64,000 nucleotides of DNA, taken from Bryum argenteum (Eukaryota > Streptophyta > Bryopsida > Bryales > Bryaceae). Within the stretch, counting starts at the first letter, position 1, and the number at the start of each line of letters is the position of its first letter. The position numbers and the translations under genes are program-made. Location: assembly GCA_037043015.1 (NCBI GenBank), contig CM073322.1, forward strand, positions 4,475,601-4,539,600, written 5' to 3'. Below the pieces are notes generated by a model, which saw only the letters and a list, made by a program, of their open reading frames with translations, made no database searches and was not told the DNA's origin. This document shows, in pieces, positions 1-9,936 of the stretch.

Positions 1-12
1 CCCCTTGGCTTT

Positions 13-1183
13 GTGGAGGAGGGCACCCAACACCTTGTTTGCAGGCTCAAGAAGTCGTTGTACGGGCTCAAGCAATCTCCAAGGGCGTGGTACCAAAGGA
101 TTGACTTGTTCTTCATCAAAGAAGGCTTTTCTAGAAGCCATGCGGATCACTCCTTGTATGTGAAGCAAACAAGGGAGTTCTTGTTGATTGTGATCATCTA
201 TGTTGATGAATTGATTATCTTGGCTAGTGATGATGCGGTGTTGCAGTGGTTGAAGGCCAAGTTTGGGAAGGAGTTTGAGATGAGTGATCTTGGGCCTTTG
301 GAGTTTTGCCTAGGTGTTGCATTTGAGCGCAATCGCAGCGCACACACCATCACCATGAGCCAAGGCAAGTACATTGAGGAGGTGCTTAAGCGGTTCAACA
401 TGGAGGATTGCAAGCCCATTGGCACCCCTCTTGATGTGAAGGGGTCATTGTTGAAGCTTTCGGATGAGGAGTTCAAGGAGGTTGAAGAAGAGATGAAGGC
501 CATTCCATACAAGGCAGCGGTGGGGTCGTTGATGTATGCAATGGTGGCCACAAGGGCTGACCTTGCATTTCCGGTGAGCATGGTGAGCCAATTCATGGCA
601 AAGGCTGGTCCTCAACATTGGATGGCGGTAAAACGCATCTTGAGGTACTTGAAAGGCACCATTGATTACAAGCTGTGCCTTGGAGGTAAAGACCTTGAGT
701 TGAAGGGGTATTGTGATGCGGATTGGGCGGGTGATGTGAATGAGCGCCGATCCACGACAGGGTATGTGTTCTTTGTAGGAGATGGCGCAATCTCGTGGAA
801 TTGCAAGAGGCAACCCACAATAGCGGTGTCTACTACGGAAGCGGAATACATGGCAACGAGCCATTGCTTAAAGGAGGCATTGTGGCTGCGGCAACTATTG
901 GAGGATGTTGGGTTTGTGCAGAGGGGAGCCACGAGCATCATGTGTGACAACCAAGGGTGTATTGCTCTTGCAAAGGATCCGAAGCACCACTCTCGCACGA
1001 AGCATTGATGTGCAACACCATTTCATTCGAGAGAAGTTGGAGGATGGAGAGGTGAGCTTGTGGTATTGTCCAACAGAGGATATGGTGGCTGATGTGTTGA
1101 CCAAGGCGCTTGCTAAGGTGAGGCACGAGAAGCTTACGAAGGCGATGGGATTGCGAGGTGGTAACTACTCGCAAAGTGGTGAG
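13..1183 (+). pseudogene. FamA pol, RT C-terminal half and RNase H
   Basis: Encodes the end of a copia reverse transcriptase (RVT_2) and its RNase H. Visible motifs in order are YGLKQSPRAWYQRID (RT finger/palm), a YVD-type catalytic box, [27 protein letters not shown], then the RNase H signatures [40 protein letters not shown] and MVADVLTKALAK. In the family these domains copy element RNA into cDNA and degrade the RNA strand inside virus-like particles. The sequence closely matches the same region at 13440-14640 and, in antisense, at 46170-47320. Broken fossil. Confidence 0.92.
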
Positions 1184-1572
1184 TGTTGAAGAATAGATTG
1201 CTCGTAGTTTATAAGAGCAATTAGTACTTGTTAGAGTATATATATATGGAAGCTTATACTTAGTATTCTAGAGTGTGGAAAGGGGCTGGTCGTAAGAGCA
1301 ATAGTGAGGGGAGAGAAGACCAGCCCACTTTGTTGACTTTAGGAGGCATGGAGACAAGTAGGTGGTGGCAAAGACTAAAGGGGCACACATGTGAACCATG
1401 TGGGCCAAAGGCACTTGGAAAATGTACAAGAAGACACTAGGAAGGTGCCAATAAGGAAGTATAAGTAAAGGCCTTTGCTAGAAGGCAATATCTCATTTCA
1501 AGCATTCATTGCTCTACTTGTTTGTAAGCTTTGAGTGTGTTGTATTCTCTCTCTTCCTCTACTGAAGCAATA
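1184..1572 (+). repeat. FamA LTR (3')
   Basis: Starts TGTTGAAGAATAG right after the polypurine tract and ends in ...CAATA. About 389 bp; it matches the FamA LTRs at 9539, 14658, 23919 and 45781. It contains the TATAAGTAAAGG box seen in its relatives. Confidence 0.93.
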
Positions 1573-1789
1573 TGGGTCTTGTGCACGGTGCCCCTCTTCA
1601 ATCTTCCTCGTGTTATTTAATCTCCACAGCCTCCTCTTCTGTCTCTTTCGGCTCTTGCACTCCTTTAGACTCTTCTCCAACTTAAGCCTCTTGTACAACG
1701 CACGCTGAAATTGGAGTTGCATCCACCCCAATCACCATAGTCGCTCCAAACTCCCACTTGGATGCATCTCCACATCCGCATCTCGACAA
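1573..1789 (-). mobile_element. Antisense FamB pol linker scrap
   Basis: Reverse complement of the stretch between integrase and RT of FamB, comparable to 4650-4860. On the minus strand it contains the conserved ATGCATCCAAGTGGGAG segment (VEMHPSGS). It sits between a FamA LTR end and a FamB LTR start, so it is a remnant of a target element interrupted on both sides. Confidence 0.85.
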
Positions 1790-2100
1790 TGTTAGAGATT
1801 AGGTTGCTCGTAGTTTATAAGAGCACCTAATAGTTATTAGAGTATGTTAGAGTAAGTAATAGAGGCTAGGTCTTAGTCCTCTAGGGTGTGTGAAGAGGGC
1901 TGGTCCTAAAAGCCTTAGAGAGACAAGAGAGGACTTAGCCTCTCGGTTATCCCATATTGTTTGTAGCACCATGTGCCTACCTATGGATACATAAGCAAGG
2001 GCTTCGAATGAGTATGTATCTCATTCAAGCATTCATTGCTCTACCTTGTGTGTAAGCTTTGATATTTGTATTCTCTCTCACCCTCTATTGAGCTTCAATA
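1790..2100 (+). repeat. FamB LTR variant B-a (5')
   Basis: A 311 bp LTR from TGTTAGAGATTAGG to ...GAGCTTCAATA. The primer binding site follows with no spacer. It abuts an antisense FamB scrap at its left end. Confidence 0.95.
1798..1831 (+). other. LTR 5'-end hairpin, FamB type
   Basis: Inverted repeat ATTAGGT(T)GCTC / GAGCACCTAAT around the loop GTAGTTTATAA, at LTR nucleotides 9-42. It gives 11 base pairs with one bulged T. Other FamB variants keep the pairing with changed bases (ATTAGAT...ATCTAAT in B-b; GTTGCTC...GAGCAAC in 5239-5549). Function unknown. Confidence 0.7.
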
Positions 2101-2113
2101 GGTTATGGGCCCA
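2101..2113 (+). other. Primer binding site, half-tRNA-iMet type
   Basis: GGTTATGGGCCCA lies directly after the LTR. It is complementary to UGGGCCCAUAACC, the anticodon-arm segment of eukaryotic initiator tRNA-Met, not to a tRNA 3' end. Confidence 0.88.
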
Positions 2114-3238
2114 CTACTCTTGTGGTGAGGTTGAGTTTGCATACATTTGGAGGCTTGGAGAGGTCAAGGAGGTGTTGCACACACTTAGAGGGCTGATTTG
2201 CACTCCTTGGAGCTTTGGAGGTGCATTTGGAGCCATTTGGAGGTGTTTGCAACCACTTGGAGGTGCTTGCAACCATTTGGAGCTTTGGAGGTGTACTTGG
2301 AGCCATTTGGAGGTGTTTGGAGGTGATGTGAGGCATTTGGAGGCAATTGGAGCATTTTGGAGGTGTTTGGAGGTCTCTTGAAGGCATTGGAGGATTGTGA
2401 GCTTCCCTTGTCTTGGTTAGAGTGTTTCTAACACAAGAAGGTGCTGATTTGCATTGATGGCTATCAAATCCTTTTGTTGAGAGTGGTTTTGAGCTTAGGA
2501 GTGTTCTTTGTGATCTACTTGAGTGCACTTGCGGAATTGAGGGCTGATTTGAGCCTTTGTGGTGCATGTGTGCACACAAGGGGCTGATTTGAGCATTTGT
2601 GGTGCAAGAGAGGTGTCTTGAGGCTCCTAAGTTGAGATTTGAGTGATTTGAGGTTCATGAAGCTTAGTTGACATTGATTGAGGGCTAATCTAGTGTAGGG
2701 ATTGCACAAGTGCTCATTTGGAAGCATTGTGGGCTGATTTGAGTGCTTAGAGGTGCAAATTGACCTTGTGTGTGTAGTAGACATCTATATCTAGTATTTG
2801 GAGGTCAAATAGCTTGAGTTTGATCCAATTTGAGAGGGAGCAAGTGGATCTTGCTTGTTTTAGTGTAAGAGCAAGTGGATCTTGCTTGTTTGAGTAATTT
2901 GTTGATCTAGAAGCTTCTTTGACATAGATTGAGGGCTGATCTAGTGTAGGGAGTGCACAAGTGCTCATTTGGAGGCATTGAGGGCTGATTTGAGTGCTTT
3001 GAGGTGCATATACACCTTGTGAGTGTGGAGGAAGCCTAGATCTAGGATTTGGACGTCAAAGAGCTTGAGTGTGATTTGATTTGAGTGGGAGCAAGTGGAT
3101 CTTGCTTGTTTGAGTGTTGGAGGGGCTTATTGTGCATTGTTTTGTGCACAAGTGTGTTTGCACACTCCAAGAGGGCTGATTTGAGTGTTTGAAGCTAGAT
3201 TTGAGTGCTTGGTGTTAGGGCTGCGTTTGTGCTTTGCC
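2114..3238 (+). repeat. B-short leader with TTTGGAGGTG minisatellite
   Basis: A non-coding leader of about 1.1 kb. Its first third is a degenerate minisatellite of units such as CATTTGGAGGTGTTTGCAAC. The remainder has repeated AGGGCTGATTTGAGTG and GTGCACAAGTG segments and two related blocks carrying CAAGTGGATCTTGCTTG. Open frames across it are by-products of the repeats and match no known protein. Such leaders usually carry packaging and translation-control signals; that role is inferred here. Confidence 0.8.
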
Positions 3239-4705
3239 ATGGCTTCCTTGGAGGGTGAGCGTGTTAGGATGCTTGAGAAGTTCAATGGCACCAACTTCAA
3301 CTTGTGGAAGTTCAAGATGAACTTGGCACTCGATTCCATGGACTTGTGGGAGATTGTTGAAGGCACGGAGGAGGCACCACCATCTCATGCAAGTGTCAAG
3401 GACAAGAAGGAGTACCAAAGGAGGGTGAGGAAGGCCATGTCCATGATTGGGCTCAATTTGGTGGATGCGCAACTTGCTCACATCAAGAGTTGCAAAGGAC
3501 CAGCGGAAGCATGGAGGGTACTTTGTAACATCCATGAGACAAAAAGCTTGTCCAACATACTCTTCTTGAGGCGCAAGTTCTTCACAATCAAGATGGAAGA
3601 AGGGGCTGACTTGTTGGAGCACATCAACAACATCAAGGCACTTGCGGATCAACTTGCTTGCTTGGATGTGCCCATGAAGGAGGAGGATATTGTTATGACC
3701 TTGCTTGATAGTCTCCCATCTTCATTTGAGCACTTGATAACGGCTTTAGAGACCTTGACCCTTGCTGACCTTAAGATGGAGTTTGTGGTGTCAAGGTTGA
3801 TGCATGAAGTGTCCAACAGGAAGGAGAGGGGTGCTCAAAGTGGTGAGGAAGCGTTGGTGGCGGCTCAAAACAAACGGAGGATGCAAAATGGGCCAAGGAC
3901 GTGCTTCAATTGTGGCAAACCGGGCCACATTGCAAGGTATTGCTTCCAAGACAAGAAGGAGAAGGAGAGTGCCAATGTTGCAAGAAACAAAGACAATGAG
4001 GAGGAGTATGCGTTTGTAAGCGCCGTTGTTGCAAGCAAAGAGGAGATGTGGGAAGAGCATGCCTTTGCAAATGGAGATGGAGATGACAACACCATGGCCA
4101 TGTGGATCATGGATTCGGGAGCCACCAAGCACATGTCACCTCATAGGGCAGCATTTCAAACATATGAGGTAATATCACCACCACGAAATGTGCACTTGGG
4201 AGATGGTAGTATTGTGCATGCGGTCGGAGTTGGCACCATTGTTGAGGAGGTGAAGGTGATGGGAGTAAAGCACAAAATCAACATAAAGGAGGTTCTCCAC
4301 ATCCCAAAGTTAAAGAGAAATTTGTTATCCATAGCAAAGCTTGCTCTTAATGGCTTAAAGGTGGAGTTTGATGATGATGCATGCATTGTGAGGGCTGCAA
4401 ATAGGAAGGTGGTTGCTAGATTGCCAAGAGAAAGGAGTTTATATCAAATGTCGTTCTCTATGTATGATATGGCCAATGTGGCACACCAAATGCCACAATC
4501 AGCGCCTTTGGAGCTACGCCATAGGCGCCTTGGGCATTTGAATGTGAAGAATTTGAAGGTCCTTGAAAGGATGGTAAATGGCATGCAAATCAAGAATAGG
4601 ACATCAAATTCAGCGGCTCGTGATGTGATGATTGCGGAGGAGGCCACTTGTCGAGATGCGAATGTGGAGATGCATCCAAGTGGGAGTTTGGAGCCACTAT
4701 GGTGA
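3239..4705 (+). CDS. B-short Gag-protease polyprotein
   Basis: An open frame of about 488 residues counted from the ATG of MASLEGERV, which follows the conserved GTGCTTTGCC context shared with other copies. Order of parts: copia-type Gag domain (NFNLWKFKMNLAL near the N-terminus, then the helical capsid-like region), CCHC knuckle CFNCGKPGHIARYC at about residue 220, aspartic protease DSGATKHM at about 290, and the pre-integrase segment HRRLGHLNVKNLK near 430. The frame then runs into a short tail, VEMHPSGSLEP, typical of the linker upstream of RT. By family, Gag builds the virus-like particle and the protease cuts the polyprotein. With no integrase or RT it cannot be autonomous. Confidence 0.9.
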   Translation: MASLEGERVRMLEKFNGTNFNLWKFKMNLALDSMDLWEIVEGTEEAPPSHASVKDKKEYQRRVRKAMSMIGLNLVDAQLAHIKSCKGPAEAWRVLCNIHETKSLSNILFLRRKFFTIKMEEGADLLEHINNIKALADQLACLDVPMKEEDIVMTLLDSLPSSFEHLITALETLTLADLKMEFVVSRLMHEVSNRKERGAQSGEEALVAAQNKRRMQNGPRTCFNCGKPGHIARYCFQDKKEKESANVARNKDNEEEYAFVSAVVASKEEMWEEHAFANGDGDDNTMAMWIMDSGATKHMSPHRAAFQTYEVISPPRNVHLGDGSIVHAVGVGTIVEEVKVMGVKHKINIKEVLHIPKLKRNLLSIAKLALNGLKVEFDDDACIVRAANRKVVARLPRERSLYQMSFSMYDMANVAHQMPQSAPLELRHRRLGHLNVKNLKVLERMVNGMQIKNRTSNSAARDVMIAEEATCRDANVEMHPSGSLEPLW

Positions 4706-5238
4706 TTGGGGTGGATGCAACTCCAATTTCAGCGTGCGTTGTACAAGAGGCTCAAGTTGGAGAAAAGCCTAAAGGAGTGCAAGAGCCGAAAGAGACACAA
4801 GAGGAGGATGTGGAGGTTGAATCACATGAAGAAGATTGAAGAGGGGCAGCGTGCACAAGGCCCATGGTATCCAATAAGAGAGAGGTGGTCACTTGGTGAG
4901 TGGTGGTTAAACCATATTCTTCCACCATCTATTGAAGTTGAACGTGCAAATCTTATTTGTTTTTTGATGATACGTTGAGTTTGGGTGATGCTTTGCAAAG
5001 TGTGCATGCAAGCAAGTGGGAGTTGACCAAACAAGACAAGTAGACATCTAGTATGGCCAATGGCACATGGGAATTCACTTTGTTGCCAAATGCAAGCAGG
5101 AAAGTTAGAAGATGGAGAGGAGAGCTTGAGGTATTAGCAAATGGAGGACATGGTGGGAAATATGTGGACCAAGGCGTTTGCCAAGGTGAGGCACAAGGAG
5201 ATGGGATTGCGAGGAGAAAACTACTCGCAAAGTGGGAG
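4706..5238 (+). other. B-short pol remnant and polypurine tract
   Basis: Contains scraps of the linker (HILPP-like) and the extreme 3' end of RNase H, not a usable coding region. AAAGTGGGAG at 5229-5238 is the polypurine tract abutting the 3' LTR; the same tract precedes the 3' LTRs of all three families. Confidence 0.8.
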
Positions 5239-5549
5239 TGTTAGAGATTAGGTTGCTCGTAGTTTATAAGAGCAACTAATAGGTTTTAGAGTATGTTAGA
5301 GTAAGTAATAGAGGCTAGGTCTTAGTCCTCTAGGGTGTTTGAAGAGGGCTGGTCCTAAAAGCCTTAGAAAGACAAGAGAGGACTTAGCCTCTCGGTTATC
5401 CCATATTGTTTGTAGCACCATGTGCCTACCTATGGATACATAAGCAAGGGCTTGGAATGAGTATGTATCTCATTCAAGCATTCATTGCTCTACCTTGTGT
5501 GTAAGCTTTGATGTTTGTATTCTCTCTCACCCTCTATTGAGCTTCAATA
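5239..5549 (+). repeat. FamB LTR variant B-a (3')
   Basis: A 311 bp copy from TGTTAGAGATTAGG to ...TTCAATA, closely matching 1790-2100. Confidence 0.95.
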
Positions 5550-5634
5550 CTTGTAACTACGAGCAATCTAATCTTCAACAACACTAATAACTATTAGTTG
5601 CTCTTATAAACTACGAGCAACCCTATCTTTAACA
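5550..5634 (-). repeat. Two antisense LTR-start fragments
   Basis: Two successive pieces of antisense FamB LTR start: 5550-5580 ends CTTCAACA (B-b type) and 5581-5634 ends TTTAACA (B-a/B-c type). Each retains part of the LTR hairpin region. Remnants of further nested insertions. Confidence 0.8.
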
Positions 5635-6239
5635 AAGTTGACACCGTTGAACTTGTCGATGATGCGCACGCCATCTCCATCACTTGCAGCCATGTTGAAG
5701 TAGCTCCCACTTGTTGGCAGCACCTAAGGAGGGTAGAGGAGTTGAAAAACTCAACTCAAGCTCCCCACAATCCCCCCCAAAAAAAAAAGAGGCAATGGCG
5801 CTGGAATTGCACCAACCAGCCCTTGCAAGATCCTCACAAGGAGCTCTCAACCCTATGGACCACAGAGACACCTCTCTCAAGTATATCACCTCTCTCACCA
5901 CCAAATCAGACCCCAATCTTGCAACACCCACATGAGCTTCCTTGGCAAGAACTTCTTCAATTCAGCCACTAACTCACAATGTCTTCACACAAATTGTGCA
6001 ATCCACACCTCAAGGAGCTAAGAGACTCCCAATCAGTCCTTGCAAGGGATCCAATATGAGCAAATGACTCTAATTTGCTCACAATAACTCCACAAAGCTC
6101 ACTAGGGCTGAATTCAGCCCTAATGGACACTCAAACTTGCCCTAATCACTCACACAAGTGTAATCAGCTCTCTTGCAATCACAAATGCAACAAGCTCGTC
6201 TCACTCACTCAAAAGGGTGCAAATCAGCCCTCTCCATCT
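5635..6239 (-). mobile_element. Antisense FamC gag start and leader fragment
   Basis: Reverse complement of the FamC leader plus the first codons of FamC gag (MAASEGDGVRIIDKFNGV on the minus strand, near 5640-5690). Comparable to 55500-56320. It is cut on the left by antisense FamB LTR pieces and on the right by a FamB LTR. It contains several AATCAGCCC motifs (antisense GGGCTGATT). Confidence 0.88.
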
Positions 6240-6550
6240 TATTGAAGCTCAATAGAGAGAGAGAAGGAATACAAACAATCAAAGCTTACAAACACGTAGA
6301 GCAATGAATGCTTGAATGAGATACATACTCATTCCAAGCCCTTGCTTATATATCCATAGGTAGGCACATGGTGCTACAATCAATATGGGATAACCGAGAG
6401 GCTAAGGCCTCTCTCCACTCTCTAAGGCTCTTTGGACCAGCCCTCTTCATACACTCTAGAGGACTAAGACCTAGCCTCTATACCTCACATAAAATATACT
6501 CTAATAACTATTAGATGCTCTTATAACTACGAGCAATCTAATCTTCAACA
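6240..6550 (-). repeat. FamB LTR variant B-b (antisense 3')
   Basis: A 311 bp antisense LTR (TATTGAAGCTC...CTTCAACA) directly before the antisense polypurine tract CTCCCACTTT. Confidence 0.93.
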
Positions 6551-9538
6551 CTCCCACTTTGCGAGTAGTTATCACCTCGCAATCCCATCGCCTTCTCGTG
6601 CCTCACCTTAGCAAGCGCCTTGGTCAACACATCAGCCACCATATCCTCTGTTGAGCAATACCACAAGCTCACCTCTCCATCCTCCAACTTCTCTCGAATG
6701 AAATGGTGTTGCACATCAATGTGCTTCGTGCGAGAGTGGTGCTTCGGATCCTTGGCAAGTGCAATACACCCTTGGTTGTCGCACATGATCCTCGTGGCTC
6801 CCTTTTTGCACCAACCCAACATCCTCCAATAGTTGCCGCAGCCACAATGCCTCCTTTAAGCAATGGCTCGTTGCCATGTACTCCGCCTCCGTAGTAGACA
6901 CCGCTATCGTGGGTTGCCTCTTGCAATTCCACGAGATTGCACCATCTCCTACAAAGAACACATACCCCGTAGTGGACCGGCGCTCATTCACATCACCCGC
7001 CCAATCCGCATCGTAGTATCCTCTCAACTCAATGTCCTTACCGCCAAAGCACAATTTGTAGTCAATGGTGCCTTTCAAGTACCTCAAGATGCGTTTTACC
7101 GCCATCCAATGTTGAGGACCAGCCTTTGCCATGAATTGGCTCACCATACTTACCGGAAATGCAAGGTCAGCCCTTGTGGCCACCATTGCATACATCAACG
7201 ACCCCACCGCTGCCTTGTATGGAATGGCCTTCATCTCTTCTTCAACCTCCTTGAACTCCTCATCCGAAAGCTTCAACAATGACCCCTTCACATCAAGAGG
7301 GGTGCCAATGGGCTTGCATTCCTCCATGTTGAACCGCTTGAGCACCTCCTCAATGTACTTGCCTTTGCTCATGGTTATGGTGCGTGTGCTGCGATTGCGC
7401 TCAAATGCAACACCAAGGCAAAACTCCAAAGGCCCTAAATCACTCATCTCGAACTCCTTCTCTAGCTTGGCCTTCAACCACCTCAAAATTGAATCATTAC
7501 TAGCCAAGATAATCAAATCATCTACATAGATGATCACAATCAACAACGACTCTCTTGTTTGCTTCACATACAAGGAGTGATCCGCATGGCTTCTAGAAAA
7601 GCCTTCTTTTGTGAAAAACATGTCAATCCTTTGGTACCACGCCCTTGGTGATTGCTTTAGCCCATACAACGATTTCTTGAGCTTGCAAACGAGGTGTTTG
7701 GTGCCCTCCTTGACAAAACCAAGGGGCTGGTCCATGTAGATATCCTCCTCCAATTCACCATTCAAGAACGCCGTCTTAACATCCATTTGGTGAATCTCCA
7801 AGTCCATGGCTGCCCCAATCGCCAACAAGCATGGAATGGTGGTAAACTTGGCCACCGGCGCAAAGGTATCATGGAAATCAACACCCTCCACTTGAGAGAA
7901 GCCCCTTGCCACCAAACGTGCCTTGTAGCGCACCACGTTGCCTTGTGCATCCCTCTTGGTCCTAAACACCCACTTACAACCAACACTTTTGCGGCCCTTT
8001 GGCAATGGGGCCAATTCCCACGTGCCATTGGCGATTAGAGATGCATACTCCTCTTGCATGGCCAACTCCCACTTGATTGCATCCGCACTTTGCAAAGCAT
8101 CACCCACATTCAAAGGATCATCAAAACAAGCAACATTTGCATGTTCTAACTCACTAGGTGGTGGAAGAATGTGATTCAACCACCACTCACCATGCGGCCT
8201 CCTCTCCCTTGTTGGGTATCTTCGCTGCCCCTCTCCAATCTCCTCATGTCGTGGTTGCCTCTCTTCCACCACTTCCTCCTCTTGTATTTCTTCTAGCCCT
8301 TGCACACCATGAGGCTCTTCTTCTTGAACGGGCGCTGAAATTGGAGGTGCATCCACCAAAATCACCGTAGGTGGCTCTAAACTCCCACTTGGATGCATCT
8401 CCACATTTGCATCTCCACAAGTAGCCTCTTCCGCAAACACCACATCACGACACATGAGGATCTTCTTGGTCTCCAAACACATCAACCTGTAGGCCTTGGT
8501 GCCTTCACAATAGCCAAGAAACACACACTTTGTGCCCTTTGCATCAAGTTTAGTCCTCTTCTCATCCGGCACCTTTGCATAAGCAATACACCCAAACACA
8601 CGCATGTGTGACACAAAGGGCCTCTTACCACTCCATGCCTCTTCGGGTGTCTTACCAACAAGTGCACTTGTTGGGCACCTATTGCGTGTGTACACCGTTG
8701 GGCACCTTGTTGAGGTTTTTGGTGGTGTAGCATGCTCCTTGCCATCTCCACGATGGTGCGATTTGCTCTCTCCGCCACTCCATTTTGTTGTGGTGTGTAG
8801 GTTTGATAGTTGTTGAATGCCATGAGCTTTTGGTGGTGGCCTTGGAAGTGAACTCTCCTCCATTGTCCGATCGAAACGCCTTGATCTTGTGCTCCGATTG
8901 CTTCTCACAAGCGCCTTGAACTCCACAAACTTGGCAAACACCTCTCCCTTGGACTTCAACACATACACCTACACCTTCCTAGAGAAATCATCAATGAAAG
9001 TCACAAAGTACGAGCTACCGCCCATTGAAATGGTCTTAAATGGACCACAAACATCCGAATGCACTAAATCCAATGGCTTGCTTGCTCGCTGACCTCCCTC
9101 ATTTGGAAATGGAGTCCTAGAAAGCTTGCCTTCAATGCACCCTTCACAAACCGCTGAATTTGATGCACCATCCTTGATTTGCATGCCATTCACCATGTTT
9201 TCAAGGGCCTTGACACTCTTCACATTCAAATGCCCAAGGCGTCTATGCCATAGTTCCAAAGACGCTGATTGTGGCATTTGGTGTGCTACATTGGCCATTT
9301 CATGCATGGAGAAGGGCATTTCATACAAACTCCCTACTCTAGGCAATCTTGCAATCACCTTCCTATTGGCGGCCCTCACAATGCATGCATCATCATAAAA
9401 GTGGATCTTTAAACCATTTCGAGCAAGCTTGGAAACGGATAGCGACTTTCGCTTTAACTTTGGGATGTGGAGCACCTCGTTTATGTTGATCTTGTGCTTC
9501 ACTCCCATCACCATCACCTCCTCAACAATGGTGCCAAC
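6551..9538 (-). pseudogene. FamB-long pol (pre-IN, integrase, RT, RNase H)
   Basis: Read on the minus strand from 9538 to 6551. Visible in order: LWHRRLGHLNVKSVKAL, the integrase zinc-finger cysteines CEGCIEGK, HSDVCGPF (first catalytic D), a region around 8700-8950 where the integrase core is imperfect, HMRVFGCIAYAKVP (integrase C-terminal part), VEMHPSGSLEPP linker, ARLVARGFSQVEGVDF, MDVKTAFLNGELEED, YVDDLIILAS (RT catalytic), then [10 protein letters not shown] and MVADVLTKALAK (RNase H). Broken fossil with about two or three breaks. Confidence 0.9.
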
Positions 9539-9550
9539 TGTTGAAGAATA

Positions 9551-9577
9551 GATTGCTCGTAGTTTATAAGAGCAATT
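9551..9577 (+). other. LTR 5'-end hairpin, FamA type
   Basis: ATTGCTC / GAGCAAT around the loop GTAGTTTATAA, plus a G-T wobble: 7-8 base pairs at LTR nucleotides 13-39. Same place as the FamB hairpin, with A-T pairs where 5239-5549 has G-C. Confidence 0.65.
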
Positions 9578-9808
9578 AGTACTTGTTAGAGTATATATAT
9601 ATATGGAAGCTTATACTTAATATTCTAGAGTGTGGAAAGGGGCTGGTCGTAAGAGCAATAGTGAGGGGAGAGAAGACCAGCCCACTTTGTTGACTTTAGG
9701 AGGCGAGTAAGTGGTGGCAAAGACTAAAGGGGCCCACATGTGAACCATGAGGGCCAAAGGCACTTGGAAAATGTACAAGAAGGCACTAGGAAGGTGCCAA
9801 TAAGGAAG

Positions 9809-9816
9809 TATAAGTA
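9809..9816 (+). promoter_or_regulatory. Likely TATA box of FamA LTR
   Basis: TATAAGTA, about 110 bp before the LTR end and kept in the other FamA LTRs. It is the best core-promoter candidate for element transcription. Confidence 0.55.
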
Positions 9817-9923
9817 AAGGCCTTTGCTAGAAGGCAATATCTCATTTCAAGCATTCATTGCTCTACTTGTTTGTAAGCTTTGAGTATGTTGTATTCTCTC
9901 TCTTCCTCTATTGAATCTCAATA

Positions 9924-9936
9924 GGTTATGGGCCCA
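9924..9936 (+). other. Primer binding site, half-tRNA-iMet type
   Basis: GGTTATGGGCCCA directly after the FamA LTR, identical to the FamB and FamC sites. Confidence 0.88.

Larger units (their letters stand above)
1..1572 (+). mobile_element. FamA copia element, 3' part (RT, RNase H, 3' LTR)
   Basis: A Ty1/copia fossil that enters from the left edge of the window. It holds the second half of reverse transcriptase, RNase H and the 3' LTR. The polypurine tract lies directly before the LTR start at 1184. The LTR ends at 1572, where antisense FamB sequence begins. The left part lies outside the window, so its completeness cannot be judged. About one or two breaks are apparent in the visible coding part. 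Confidence 0.93.
1790..5549 (+). mobile_element. B-short copia element, copy 1
   Basis: A structurally bounded non-autonomous element of 3.76 kb. Parts are the 5' LTR 1790-2100, PBS 2101-2113, leader 2114-3238, gag-protease coding region 3239-4705, a short pol remnant to 5238 and the 3' LTR 5239-5549. Integrase core, RT and RNase H are absent, as in the two other B-short copies at 16275 and 41349 and the antisense one at 50138. The flanks (GACAA left, CTTGT right) do not form a target-site duplication. The two LTRs are very similar but not identical, which suggests a fairly recent but not the youngest insertion. Confidence 0.93.
6240..9538 (-). mobile_element. Antisense FamB-long element, 3' part
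   Basis: On the minus strand: pre-integrase, integrase, RT and RNase H (9538 down to 6551), followed by the 3' LTR (6550-6240, variant B-b). The gag end is missing because the FamA LTR starting at 9539 interrupts it at the protease/pre-integrase border. The remaining pol is one of the more readable copies, with about two or three breaks. Confidence 0.92.
9539..9923 (+). repeat. FamA LTR (5')
   Basis: 385 bp, TGTTGAAGAATAG...TCTCAATA. Reference copy for FamA; the PBS follows immediately. Confidence 0.95.

Noticed and set aside
2101-2113. tRNA-like sequence GGTTATGGGCCCA as a possible tRNA gene piece
   Set aside because: Only 13 bases, always at LTR ends and in the complementary sense; it is the primer site.
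2103-2579. Pro/Ser/Lys-rich frames in leaders (PPKCSNCLQMP, SKWLQTPPNG repeats)
   Set aside because: Translated minisatellite; the frame is kept because the repeat has few stops, not because it codes.
3215-3652. Antisense frame of 145 codons opposite gag, repeated at 17689, 25445 and 51857
   Set aside because: It is the shadow of the conserved gag frame and recurs only because gag recurs; no domain and no own signals.
5711-5972. Small plus-strand frames near an A-run (5776-5789)
   Set aside because: Opposite the FamC leader/gag start; no conservation as protein in the other FamC copies.
6863-7282. Frame of 139 codons opposite RNase H ([17 protein letters not shown]), also at 445, 14065 and 46457
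   Set aside because: Opposite-strand shadow of the RNase H coding sequence; the Arg/His-rich composition comes from the complement.
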